40,357 nucleotides of DNA. Origin: SIG440 sp045592585. Its GTDB lineage: Bacteria > Bacillota > Clostridia > Monoglobales > Monoglobaceae. Each line of letters opens with the position of its first letter. Position 1 is the first letter of the stretch. The translations under genes and the position numbers were made by a program. The notes below the pieces were generated by a model. That model did not search any database, was not told the origin of the DNA, and worked only from the letters and a program-made list of their open reading frames with translations. Below are positions 1 to 6,520 of this stretch, one piece after another. The DNA is taken from NCBI GenBank assembly GCA_045592585.1, contig JAZNVB010000085.1, positions 1 through 40,357 on the forward strand, written 5' to 3'.

Positions 1-2
1 CA

Positions 3-140
3 ATGACAGCTAGCATAGAAGAAATACCCTATGATGTGCTTCACAAAATCACCGACCGCATCACATCAGAGGTAGAGGGCATCAACCGTGTTCTTCTTGA
101 CCTTACTCCAAAGCCAATTGGCACAATTGAATGGGAATAA
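3..140 (+). CDS. guaA: GMP synthase (glutamine-hydrolysing), C-terminal end only
   Basis: Only the last 45 codons are in the window; the gene enters from the left edge and stops at TAA 138-140. The tail has the hallmarks of the GuaA dimerisation domain: a MTA...IPYDVL segment, then GINRVLLDLT, then a terminal TIEWE, which is the near-invariant end of GuaA. GuaA converts XMP to GMP using glutamine and ATP in the cytoplasm. The in-frame ATG at position 3 is an internal methionine of the family, not a start. A hairpin terminator follows 19 bp after the stop, so guaA ends its transcription unit here. Confidence 0.88.
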   Translation: MTASIEEIPYDVLHKITDRITSEVEGINRVLLDLTPKPIGTIEWE

Positions 141-158
141 TTTTATAAAAAATATAAT

Positions 159-198
159 GTGGCTTGAAACGTAGTGTTCAAGCCACTTTCGTATTTTA
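159..198 (+). terminator. Rho-independent terminator of guaA
   Basis: A perfect 10-bp stem, GTGGCTTGAA (159-168) with TTCAAGCCAC (177-186), has an 8-nt loop and is followed by a T-rich tract to about 198. Confidence 0.85.
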
Positions 199-211
199 TT
201 TGTGTTTTTGC

Positions 212-241
212 TTGACAGATAGTATAGTTTAGGTGTATTAT
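212..241 (+). promoter_or_regulatory. SigA-type promoter for the ECF S-component gene
   Basis: TTGACA (212-217) is separated by 18 bp from TATTAT (236-241). The predicted start of transcription, near 248, leaves a short leader of about 35 nt before the ATG at 281, too short for a typical vitamin riboswitch. Confidence 0.6.
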
Positions 242-280
242 GGTTTTGTCAATATAAATTTTCCAGGCTGGAGTGATGGT

Positions 281-772
281 ATGAAAGTAGATGCAAGAAA
301 AATAGTTACGGCAGCAATGTTTGCGGCGCTTGTGTGCATTGCAACAATGATAATCAGAATTCCATCACCGTTTAAGGGATACCTTAACCTTGGCGATTGC
401 GTTGTGCTGCTTTCGGGGTGGATGCTTTCGCCTTTGTATGGTTTTCTTACGGCAGGTTTTGGCTCAGCTTTAGCGGATGTTTTAATCGGTTATGCTGTTT
501 ATGCACCGGCAACATTTGTTATCAAAGGAATGATGGCACTTGTGACATGTTTTATCTATAAATGGTTATACAACAAAATAGGCGATACAGTCTCACGGCT
601 TGTCGGCGGTGTGGTTGCAGAAGCCTTGATGATTTTTGGATATTTTTTATTTGAAGGGATTATGTATGGGTTTACACCATCTGCGCTTAACATTCCGGCA
701 AATCTTGTGCAGGGTCTGGTTGGTCTTGTTGCTGGGATAGTTATTATAAAAATACTAAAAAACAAAATATAA
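281..772 (+). CDS. ECF transporter S component (substrate-binding membrane protein)
   Basis: A 163-residue, very hydrophobic protein with about five to six membrane segments. After a short basic N-terminus (KVDARK) come a TAAMFAAL helix and the segment GYLNLGD, typical of COG4720-like S components that bind a vitamin or precursor and dock on a shared EcfT/EcfA module. No energising module is encoded nearby, as in group II ECF systems. The start at 281 is chosen because GGAG (270-273) is well spaced. The longer in-frame reading from a GTG at 233 would begin inside the promoter -10. The substrate (riboflavin, thiamine precursor, pyridoxine or other) cannot be told from sequence alone. Confidence 0.75.
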   Translation: MKVDARKIVTAAMFAALVCIATMIIRIPSPFKGYLNLGDCVVLLSGWMLSPLYGFLTAGFGSALADVLIGYAVYAPATFVIKGMMALVTCFIYKWLYNKIGDTVSRLVGGVVAEALMIFGYFLFEGIMYGFTPSALNIPANLVQGLVGLVAGIVIIKILKNKI

Positions 773-780
773 TTCTAATG

Positions 781-816
781 ACTTCGCTTTGATTTCACGG
801 CGGAGTTTTCTTTTTT
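781..816 (+). terminator. Probable Rho-independent terminator
   Basis: Stem ACTTCGC (781-787) with GCGGAGT (800-806), one G-T wobble, 12-nt loop, followed by a T-rich run to 816. It sits 9 bp after the S-component stop. Confidence 0.6.
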
Positions 817-817
817 C

Positions 818-846
818 TTGCCCTATGTCGAAGTTTATGGTAAAAT
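818..846 (+). promoter_or_regulatory. Promoter for the lipid kinase gene
   Basis: TTGCCC (818-823), a 17-bp spacer, then TAAAAT (841-846). It lies directly after the terminator and 37 bp ahead of the ATG at 883. Confidence 0.55.
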
Positions 847-882
847 GTAGAATAATACAGAGTTTAAATATGAGGTGCATAT

Positions 883-1863
883 ATGAAAACGGTCTTTGTG
901 ATTAACCCCAAAGCGGGTAAAGGTAACAGCACAGAAAAGCTTGTTGCGGCAATCAGAAATGCGGCAAACAAGCTGAAAGCCGATGTGGAAATATATATGA
1001 CAAAAGCGGTGGGTGACACCGAGAGATTTGTTAAGAACTATTGTCAAAGCTATGGGAAAGCACGGTTTATTGCATGCGGTGGTGACGGAACGCTGGGTGA
1101 AGTGCTTAATGGTGCCATAGAGCATCCGGACAGCGAGATAGGGGTTATGCCCTTGGGTACGGGCAACGATTTCCGCAGAAATTTTGGCACCGAAAAAGAT
1201 TTTCTTGATGCAGAGGCGCAGATTACGGCAAGCTGTACAAGGTGTGATGCTATCAGGTATACTAAAGAACTGCACGGCGTAAAACATATCAGGCACTGCG
1301 CAAATATGTTTAACATAGGCTTTGACTGTAATGTGGTTGATATGACAGCTAAAATGAAAACTAAACCATTTGTTGGAGGGTCTCTTGCTTATTTTATATC
1401 AGTTTTTGCAATGCTGATAAAAAAGAAGGGTGCAAATCTGGCAATTGAGCTTGATGGGAAAGAAAAACATAAAGGCCCATTGCTGCTTACCGCAATATCA
1501 AACGGCAAATTCTGCGGTGGCGGAATGATGAGCAATCCCCTTGGTCTCATAAATGACGGATTTATGGATATAAATATTGTATACAATATTTCGCGGCTGA
1601 ATTTTCTTACCAAGCTTCCTTTTTATATGAAGGGAACTCATGTTAAACTGAAAAATATAGAAAAGGTAATATTTTGGGCAAAATGCAAAAAGATTACTGT
1701 AACGCCCCTTGACGGAGCCATGCGGCTTTGTGTTGACGGTGAAATTGAGGATGCACAAAGGACAGAGTTTGAAATAATTTCCAATGCCTTTAATTTTGTT
1801 GTTCCCGGCAAGAGGCATGTAGATGGCGAAAAAGAACTTTTAAGTGCGGATGCCGGTGTGTAA
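883..1863 (+). CDS. dagK: YegS/DagK-family diacylglycerol (lipid) kinase
   Basis: A 326-residue soluble, probably membrane-associated kinase of the DAGK catalytic family. The N-terminus has NPKAGKG; the nucleotide-binding GGDGTL motif lies around residues 67-72 and PLGTGNDF around 91-98, the two signatures of the family. The C-terminal half is a beta-sandwich region with SNGKFCGGGM and a late DGE. Members phosphorylate diacylglycerol to phosphatidate, recycling lipid released during lipoteichoic acid synthesis; some act on other lipids. Start 883 has GAGGTG 6 bp upstream. The next gene follows after 11 bp with its ribosome binding site overlapping this stop, so the two are cotranscribed. The lipid substrate is inferred only from the family. 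Confidence 0.85.
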   Translation: MKTVFVINPKAGKGNSTEKLVAAIRNAANKLKADVEIYMTKAVGDTERFVKNYCQSYGKARFIACGGDGTLGEVLNGAIEHPDSEIGVMPLGTGNDFRRNFGTEKDFLDAEAQITASCTRCDAIRYTKELHGVKHIRHCANMFNIGFDCNVVDMTAKMKTKPFVGGSLAYFISVFAMLIKKKGANLAIELDGKEKHKGPLLLTAISNGKFCGGGMMSNPLGLINDGFMDINIVYNISRLNFLTKLPFYMKGTHVKLKNIEKVIFWAKCKKITVTPLDGAMRLCVDGEIEDAQRTEFEIISNAFNFVVPGKRHVDGEKELLSADAGV

Positions 1864-1874
1864 AGGAGGTAAAA

Positions 1875-2564
1875 ATGCGAAGGGTTAAGGCGTGGCTTGA
1901 GAAAGACAGAAATATAAAAAGATATTTCAATGACCCAAAGCTGAGAGTGAAGCTTTCGCTGTTTGGGGCGGTGTCTGTAAATATTTTGTATGCGGCAATG
2001 CAACTGTTTTCGGGAATATACTTTCACGAGCTGTGGTTTTATGCATTGGCGGCATATTATATTTTGCTTATAGTTATGCGCTTGTTTTTGCTTCGTGATA
2101 CGGCAAATGTGGATGTTCCCGGTGAAAATCGGTTGAAGGAGCTATACCGATACAGGTTTTGCGGAATTATGATACTTGTGATGAACCAGGCCCTTGCGGT
2201 AATAGTATTTTTTGTTGTACGTCAGAACAGGGGATTTGAGTATCATTATATTCACACAATCGGTATGGCGGCGTATACCTTCACCGCAATGGTGGTGGCG
2301 ATGGTTAATGTGGTCAGGTACCGTCGGTTTGAAAGCCCGCTGATGTCGGCAGCAAAGGCAATAAGTCTTGTGTCGGCGGTGGTGTCGCTGTTTACACTTG
2401 AAACGGCGATGATCAGCGCATTTGGGCAGAATGAAGACCCGTCATTCCGTTTGATTATGACAGCATCAACAGGTGGAGCAGTTTGCATATTTGTTCTGTT
2501 TGTTGCTGTTTATATGATTTTTCGTTCAAACAGAGAAATTAAGAAAATTAAGGATAAAGAATAA
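1875..2564 (+). CDS. Multi-pass membrane protein of unknown function
   Basis: A 229-residue integral membrane protein that I do not recognise. It has a basic N-terminal tail of about 30 residues (RRVKAWLEKDRNIKRY), then roughly six hydrophobic segments arranged as three pairs: about 30-52, 55-72, 97-113, 125-142, 153-180 and 190-212. It ends in a basic KKIKDKE tail. No catalytic motif is visible. The ribosome binding site AAAGGAGGT overlaps the stop codon of the lipid kinase, so the two are translationally linked. A role in membrane lipid or envelope homeostasis is a guess from that linkage. A terminator follows directly. Confidence 0.7.
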   Translation: MRRVKAWLEKDRNIKRYFNDPKLRVKLSLFGAVSVNILYAAMQLFSGIYFHELWFYALAAYYILLIVMRLFLLRDTANVDVPGENRLKELYRYRFCGIMILVMNQALAVIVFFVVRQNRGFEYHYIHTIGMAAYTFTAMVVAMVNVVRYRRFESPLMSAAKAISLVSAVVSLFTLETAMISAFGQNEDPSFRLIMTASTGGAVCIFVLFVAVYMIFRSNREIKKIKDKE

Positions 2565-2580
2565 AAGATATCGAAAAACA

Positions 2581-2608
2581 ACTATTGTATGCTTGCAGTA
2601 GTCTTTTT
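2581..2608 (+). terminator. Weak Rho-independent terminator
   Basis: Stem ACTATTG (2581-2587) with CAGTAGT (2596-2602), one wobble pair, followed by CTTTTT. Confidence 0.5.
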
Positions 2609-2617
2609 GTGTTGCTG

Positions 2618-2646
2618 TTGACTTTAACAGGGGAGTTTGCTATAAT
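2618..2646 (+). promoter_or_regulatory. Promoter of the trkA-trkH operon
   Basis: TTGACT (2618-2623), exactly 17 bp, then TATAAT (2641-2646). It lies 51 bp ahead of the trkA ATG. Confidence 0.75.
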
Positions 2647-2697
2647 AGACTAGATAAATTTGAAATTTAACATACTGCGTATATGGAGAAATAGCGT

Positions 2698-4059
2698 ATG
2701 AATATTATTGTTGTTGGCGCAGGCAAGGTGGGCGAAAAGCTGGTTGAAGGTCTGAGCCGTGAAGAAAATCATAATATTACCGTTGTGGATGTAAAGCACA
2801 ACGTTCTTCAGGACACGGTGAACACTTATGATGTAATAGGTGTGTCGGGCAGTGGTGCCAGTCTTGAGGTTTTAAGTGAGGCGGGTATCGATAATGCAGA
2901 TATTCTTATTGCAGTTACCGGCTCTGATGAGCTTAATCTGCTTACCTGCCTGATTGCAAGAAAGATAAACAGCAATTGCAGTACCATTGCCCGTGTAAGA
3001 AATCCTGAATATAACAAGGAAATTCATCTCATTAAGGAAGAACTTGGTCTTGATATGGTAATCAATCCTGAGCTTACTGCCGCAATTGAAATTGCAAGAG
3101 CGCTCAGGTTTCCTTCTGCAATACAGATTGATACCTTTGCTAAGGGCAGGGTTGAAATTCTTAAGTTTAAAATTCAGAAGGGCTCGCCCCTGTGTGACCT
3201 TCAGGTGGTTGACATCAGCAGCAAGCTGAACTGTGATATACTGATTTGCGGTGTAGAACGTAATGATGATGCATTTATTCCCGGCGGTAACTTTTTGCTG
3301 AAGGAAGGGGATTTAATCAGCGTTGTTGCCACCATAAAGGATGCCGCCCATTTTATAAAGAGGATAGGAATCAAAACAAACAAGGTAAAGGACTGCATAA
3401 TAGTTGGCGGTGGAACAACTGCGGTTTATCTTGCCTACAACCTTATTAAATCCGGAATTGATGTTAAGATTATTGAGAATGATGCTGCCCGTGCAGAATT
3501 ATTGTGCAGTATTCTTCCAAAGGCGTCAGTTATCAATGCCGACGGAACAGAAAACCGGCTTCTTCTTGAAGAAGGAATTGAAAATGCTGAATCTTTTGTA
3601 TCGCTGACAGGCATTGACGAAGAAAATGTTATGCTTTCGATGTATGCAAAGACTAAAACCGATGGCAAGGTTATTACAAAAATAAACCGCATCGGCTACG
3701 ACGAGGTTATCCGCAATCTTGGTCTTGATACAATAATTTATCCCAAGAACATCACTGTAGAATATATTGTGCGTTTTGTCCGTGCAAAAAACAATTCTAT
3801 CGGCAGCAATATCGAAACCATGCATTATGTTCTTGATGGCAAGGCAGAGGCGTTGGAGTTCAGAATTGTTGAAGGTTCGCCGATTTCAAACAAGACAATT
3901 GAAAAACTTTCATTGAAGTCCGGAATAATTATTGCCTGCATAAACCGCAGAGGAACAATTATTACTCCCCGTGGTAAAGATGTTATTTTGCCAGGTGATA
4001 CGGTTATTATAGTGACAACTCATAAAGGTTTTAAGGATATAAGCGATATTCTCGAATAA
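2698..4059 (+). CDS. trkA: Trk system potassium uptake regulatory subunit TrkA
   Basis: A 453-residue cytoplasmic gating subunit with two tandem RCK units. The first Rossmann fold begins at residue 1 with IIVVGAGKVGEKL and VDVKH. It is followed by a TrkA-C domain (about 140-225). A second nucleotide-binding fold (about 230-345) has IIVGGGTTAVYLA and IIEND, and a second TrkA-C domain ends the protein. The full double-RCK length matches E. coli-type TrkA rather than single-RCK KtrA. It binds NAD(H) or adenine nucleotides and gates the TrkH channel encoded 17 bp downstream. The start follows GGAGAAA at suitable spacing. Confidence 0.93.
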   Translation: MNIIVVGAGKVGEKLVEGLSREENHNITVVDVKHNVLQDTVNTYDVIGVSGSGASLEVLSEAGIDNADILIAVTGSDELNLLTCLIARKINSNCSTIARVRNPEYNKEIHLIKEELGLDMVINPELTAAIEIARALRFPSAIQIDTFAKGRVEILKFKIQKGSPLCDLQVVDISSKLNCDILICGVERNDDAFIPGGNFLLKEGDLISVVATIKDAAHFIKRIGIKTNKVKDCIIVGGGTTAVYLAYNLIKSGIDVKIIENDAARAELLCSILPKASVINADGTENRLLLEEGIENAESFVSLTGIDEENVMLSMYAKTKTDGKVITKINRIGYDEVIRNLGLDTIIYPKNITVEYIVRFVRAKNNSIGSNIETMHYVLDGKAEALEFRIVEGSPISNKTIEKLSLKSGIIIACINRRGTIITPRGKDVILPGDTVIIVTTHKGFKDISDILE

Positions 4060-4076
4060 TAATAAGGAAAAGAACT

Positions 4077-5513
4077 ATGAATTACAGAATTATTTCTTAT
4101 GTACTGGGCTGTGTGCTTAATATCGAAGCGGTAGCTATGGTACTTCCGTTTTTGTGTTCGTTGATATTTGACGAACAGATTAAGTGGGTTTTTCCCGTTT
4201 GCATTGTACTATGTCTTATTGTGGGTATTCCTCTTATTATGGCAAAACCAAAAAATCGAAATATGTTTGCCAAGGAAGGCTTTGTGGCTGTTGCCCTTAG
4301 CTGGATTGTAATGAGTATTTTTGGTGCGATGCCTTTTGTAATTTCGGGCAGTATTCCAAGTTTTATTGATGCTTTTTTTGAAACTGCCTCAGGCTTTACA
4401 ACAACAGGAGCATCAATTTTGACGGATGTTGAGGCCTTGTCGAAATCCTTGATTTTCTGGCGCAGCTTTACACACTGGATTGGCGGTATGGGTGTTCTGG
4501 TGTTTCTTGTTGCCCTTTTGCCTATGTCCGGCGGAAGCAATCTGCATCTTATCAGGGCAGAAAGCCCGGGACATTCGGTTGGCAAGCTTGTTCCCAGAGT
4601 GCGGAGCACAGCAAAAATCCTGTATGGGATTTATATAGGGTTTACGATGACTGAAATTGTTCTTTTGATGCTTGGTGGTCTTGACTGGTTTGAGGCATCA
4701 ACCCTTACCTTTGGTACTGTTGGTACGGGTGGTTTTTCAATAAGAAATTCGGGTCTTGCAGATTATTCACCTTATGTCCAGATTGTAATTACCGTGTTTA
4801 TGATTTTGTGCGGTATAGATTTTACGTTTTATTATATGCTCCTTATGCGAAAGGTGAAAACTGCTTTCAAAATGGAGGAAGTGCGGGCTTATCTAGTGAT
4901 TATCATTGCTTCTGTGGCGGTTATATTCTTTAATATACAAAGCTCCTTTGCAAGTCAGGGCGAGGCTCTCAGGCATAGTGCATTCCAGGTATCTTCAATT
5001 ATAACATCAACAGGATATTCAACGGTTGATTTTAATCTGTGGCCACAGATTTCAAAAACGGTTCTTGTGCTGCTGATGTTCTGTGGAGCCTGCGCAGGCA
5101 GTACAGGTGGCGGAATAAAGGTTTCAAGAATAGTAATTCTGTTTAAGAGTATCGTAAAAGAAATAAAGGTTCTGGCGCATCCAAAGGCCACTGTCAAGGT
5201 TAAACTTAATGGCAAACCCCTTGAACACGAAACTCTGCGCGGAGTTAATGTGTTCTTTGTAGCCTATATGCTGATATTTGCGACGGCGATACTTTTAATA
5301 AGTATTGACAACCTTGATTTTACATCAAATTTTACGGCGGTTGTAGCAACGTTAAGCAATATCGGACCCGGTTTAAATGCGGTCGGACCGGCCGCTAACT
5401 TCTCGGTATATTCGCCCTTTTCTACTTTTGTATTATCTCTGGTGATGATAATTGGTAGGCTGGAGATATTCCCCATGTTGGTTTTGTTTTCACGCAATAC
5501 GTGGAAGAGATAA
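4077..5513 (+). CDS. trkH: Trk/Ktr potassium transporter, pore subunit
   Basis: A 478-residue membrane protein with the four-fold repeated pore architecture of the TrkH/KtrB superfamily. The four filter loops can be read in order: ASGFTTTGAS, GTVGTGGFS, SIITSTGYST and LSNIGPGLNAVG, each with the central glycine that lines the K+ path. TGGGIKVSRI after the third repeat is also typical. It pairs with TrkA, 17 bp upstream in the same transcript. The length suits TrkH. The operon ends at a strong terminator starting five bases after the stop. Confidence 0.93.
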   Translation: MNYRIISYVLGCVLNIEAVAMVLPFLCSLIFDEQIKWVFPVCIVLCLIVGIPLIMAKPKNRNMFAKEGFVAVALSWIVMSIFGAMPFVISGSIPSFIDAFFETASGFTTTGASILTDVEALSKSLIFWRSFTHWIGGMGVLVFLVALLPMSGGSNLHLIRAESPGHSVGKLVPRVRSTAKILYGIYIGFTMTEIVLLMLGGLDWFEASTLTFGTVGTGGFSIRNSGLADYSPYVQIVITVFMILCGIDFTFYYMLLMRKVKTAFKMEEVRAYLVIIIASVAVIFFNIQSSFASQGEALRHSAFQVSSIITSTGYSTVDFNLWPQISKTVLVLLMFCGACAGSTGGGIKVSRIVILFKSIVKEIKVLAHPKATVKVKLNGKPLEHETLRGVNVFFVAYMLIFATAILLISIDNLDFTSNFTAVVATLSNIGPGLNAVGPAANFSVYSPFSTFVLSLVMIIGRLEIFPMLVLFSRNTWKR

Positions 5514-5517
5514 CTAT

Positions 5518-5554
5518 AAAAAGCATAAATTCCAAGTGTGAATTTATGCTTTTT
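5518..5554. terminator. Bidirectional terminator between convergent trkH and pnuC
   Basis: A perfect 15-bp inverted repeat (arms 5518-5532 and 5540-5554, 7-nt loop) begins with five A and ends with five T, so it can stop transcripts from both sides. The right arm includes the last codons and the stop codon of pnuC. Confidence 0.85.
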
Positions 5555-6230
5555 GTTTTTTCTCAATTCTCTGCCAGTTATAAAAACCATAAAGGTCGTT
5601 TGCAAGAAACATTATAAAACACAATATCATTGGCAGATATGAAATGTTTTCTGCCGTGGCAAGAACCCACAAAACAATCAGAACAACATCGTTAGCGGCA
5701 TAGGCAAGAGCATAATAGGGGCTGCGGTAAAAAGTCAGGTAGGATGCTATAAAGCTTGTTGTAATTGAAATTGTGCTGAAAAACATATTTGCGTTCCCTA
5801 ATGCGTCGAGAATAAAGTAGAATATGATTGTAACTAAAACAGCAAGAATAACCATAACTGCAAGCTGCTTTTTGGTCAGATGCGCAACTTTTACCTCTTT
5901 TGTATTTTTGTAAGGATGCCGCAACCATGAGATGACCGAAAGCGCAGCGATAGGGGCAGTCATACAAAGGTAGGTTATCATTTCTCCGTAGTATCGGAAG
6001 AAAAATGAAACTATTCCGTAAAAAACGGCAAAGACAACGGTTAAAACCTGTCCCAGCACATAACCTTTTGAAACAAAAATTAAAGCAGTAACACCTATAA
6101 GAGATGAAACAAGAGTAAGCCGGTCGCCACCTCCTGAAAGTATATAGGCACCAATACATACCAAAACAGAAGCAATCCACAAAGAAAGCTCAAAACCATT
6201 CAGGTCACTAAAGGGATTTTTTGTTCGCAT
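5544..6230 (-). CDS. pnuC: PnuC-family nicotinamide riboside (vitamin) transporter
   Basis: A 228-residue inner-membrane protein with about seven hydrophobic segments. A PnuC signature region lies near the C-terminus (NDVVLIVLW, then LANDLYGFYNW), with a W-rich ligand-gate pattern. PnuC proteins move nicotinamide riboside by facilitated diffusion, and relatives carry thiamine, riboflavin or deoxynucleosides, so the substrate is not certain. The ATG at 6228-6230 is preceded on the minus strand by GAAAGGATAG. The gene stands alone with its own promoter and a structured 5' leader (separate entries). Its stop codon lies inside the shared terminator with trkH. Confidence 0.85.
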   Translation of the reverse strand: MRTKNPFSDLNGFELSLWIASVLVCIGAYILSGGGDRLTLVSSLIGVTALIFVSKGYVLGQVLTVVFAVFYGIVSFFFRYYGEMITYLCMTAPIAALSVISWLRHPYKNTKEVKVAHLTKKQLAVMVILAVLVTIIFYFILDALGNANMFFSTISITTSFIASYLTFYRSPYYALAYAANDVVLIVLWVLATAENISYLPMILCFIMFLANDLYGFYNWQRIEKKQKA

Positions 6231-6246
6231 ATAAATCTATCCTTTC

Positions 6247-6341
6247 AAAAAAAATAAACATCCATTTGGCACAACTTCAAAGACCTAACGCTGTGCAAAC
6301 GAATGCTTTTGCATTTCACTACCCGGTGGCAGTATGAATGT
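6247..6341 (-). promoter_or_regulatory. Structured pnuC 5' leader: candidate riboswitch/attenuator
   Basis: Read on the minus strand, the leader can fold into four tightly joined helices. P1 closes the structure: ACATTCA (6341-6335) pairs with TGGATGT (6264-6258), one wobble. P2 is CTGCC (6332-6328) with GGTAG (6323-6319). P3 is AATGC (6315-6311) with GCATT (6306-6302). P4 is TTTGCACA (6299-6292) with TGTGCCAAA (6273-6265), one bulge and an 18-nt loop. Junction linkers are only 0-3 nt. Directly after P1 come UUA and eight U (6254-6247), then the ribosome binding site, so P1 closure could itself terminate transcription. I do not recognise a known riboswitch consensus. Confidence 0.55.
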
Positions 6342-6353
6342 TAATTTAAAAAT

Positions 6354-6382
6354 ATTATATCACATTTTGAATTAAAAGTCAA
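6354..6382 (-). promoter_or_regulatory. pnuC promoter (minus strand)
   Basis: On the minus strand TTGACT (6382-6377), 17 bp, TATAAT (6359-6354). The predicted start near 6347 puts the structured leader at the very 5' end of the mRNA. Confidence 0.75.
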
Positions 6383-6385
6383 TGT

Positions 6386-6403
6386 AATCAAAAATTTTTG
6401 ATT
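6386..6403. promoter_or_regulatory. 18-bp perfect palindrome in the pnuC / GRE divergent region (candidate operator)
   Basis: AATCAAAAATTTTTGATT is a perfect 18-bp palindrome. It sits 3 bp upstream of the pnuC -35 and 36 bp upstream of the -35 of the glycyl radical enzyme promoter. Being A/T-rich it may be partly chance, but its symmetry and position fit an operator. Confidence 0.35.
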
Positions 6404-6439
6404 TTATTTGAAATTTTCTGTTTTTTTCTTTGAAATGTG

Positions 6440-6468
6440 TTGACATTTTTTTGTTTTTGAGTTAAAAT
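6440..6468 (+). promoter_or_regulatory. Promoter of the glycyl radical enzyme unit
   Basis: TTGACA (6440-6445), 17 bp, TAAAAT (6463-6468), followed by AAAGGAGAGG before the ATG at 6521. Confidence 0.75.
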
Positions 6469-6520
6469 AGAGTTAGTGAAAAAGCTGAAAAAGTATGGTT
6501 TAAGAAAGGAGAGGACGTAA

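Noticed and set aside
233..280. Extended N-terminus of the ECF S component from a GTG at 233
   Set aside because: The start would overlap the promoter -10 and has no ribosome binding site; ATG 281 has both spacing and family fit.
6258..6341. tRNA gene on the minus strand (cloverleaf-like folding with a 7-bp closing stem)
   Set aside because: Loop sizes, anticodon loop, TTC loop and CCA end do not fit; the region lies inside a pnuC leader with its own promoter.
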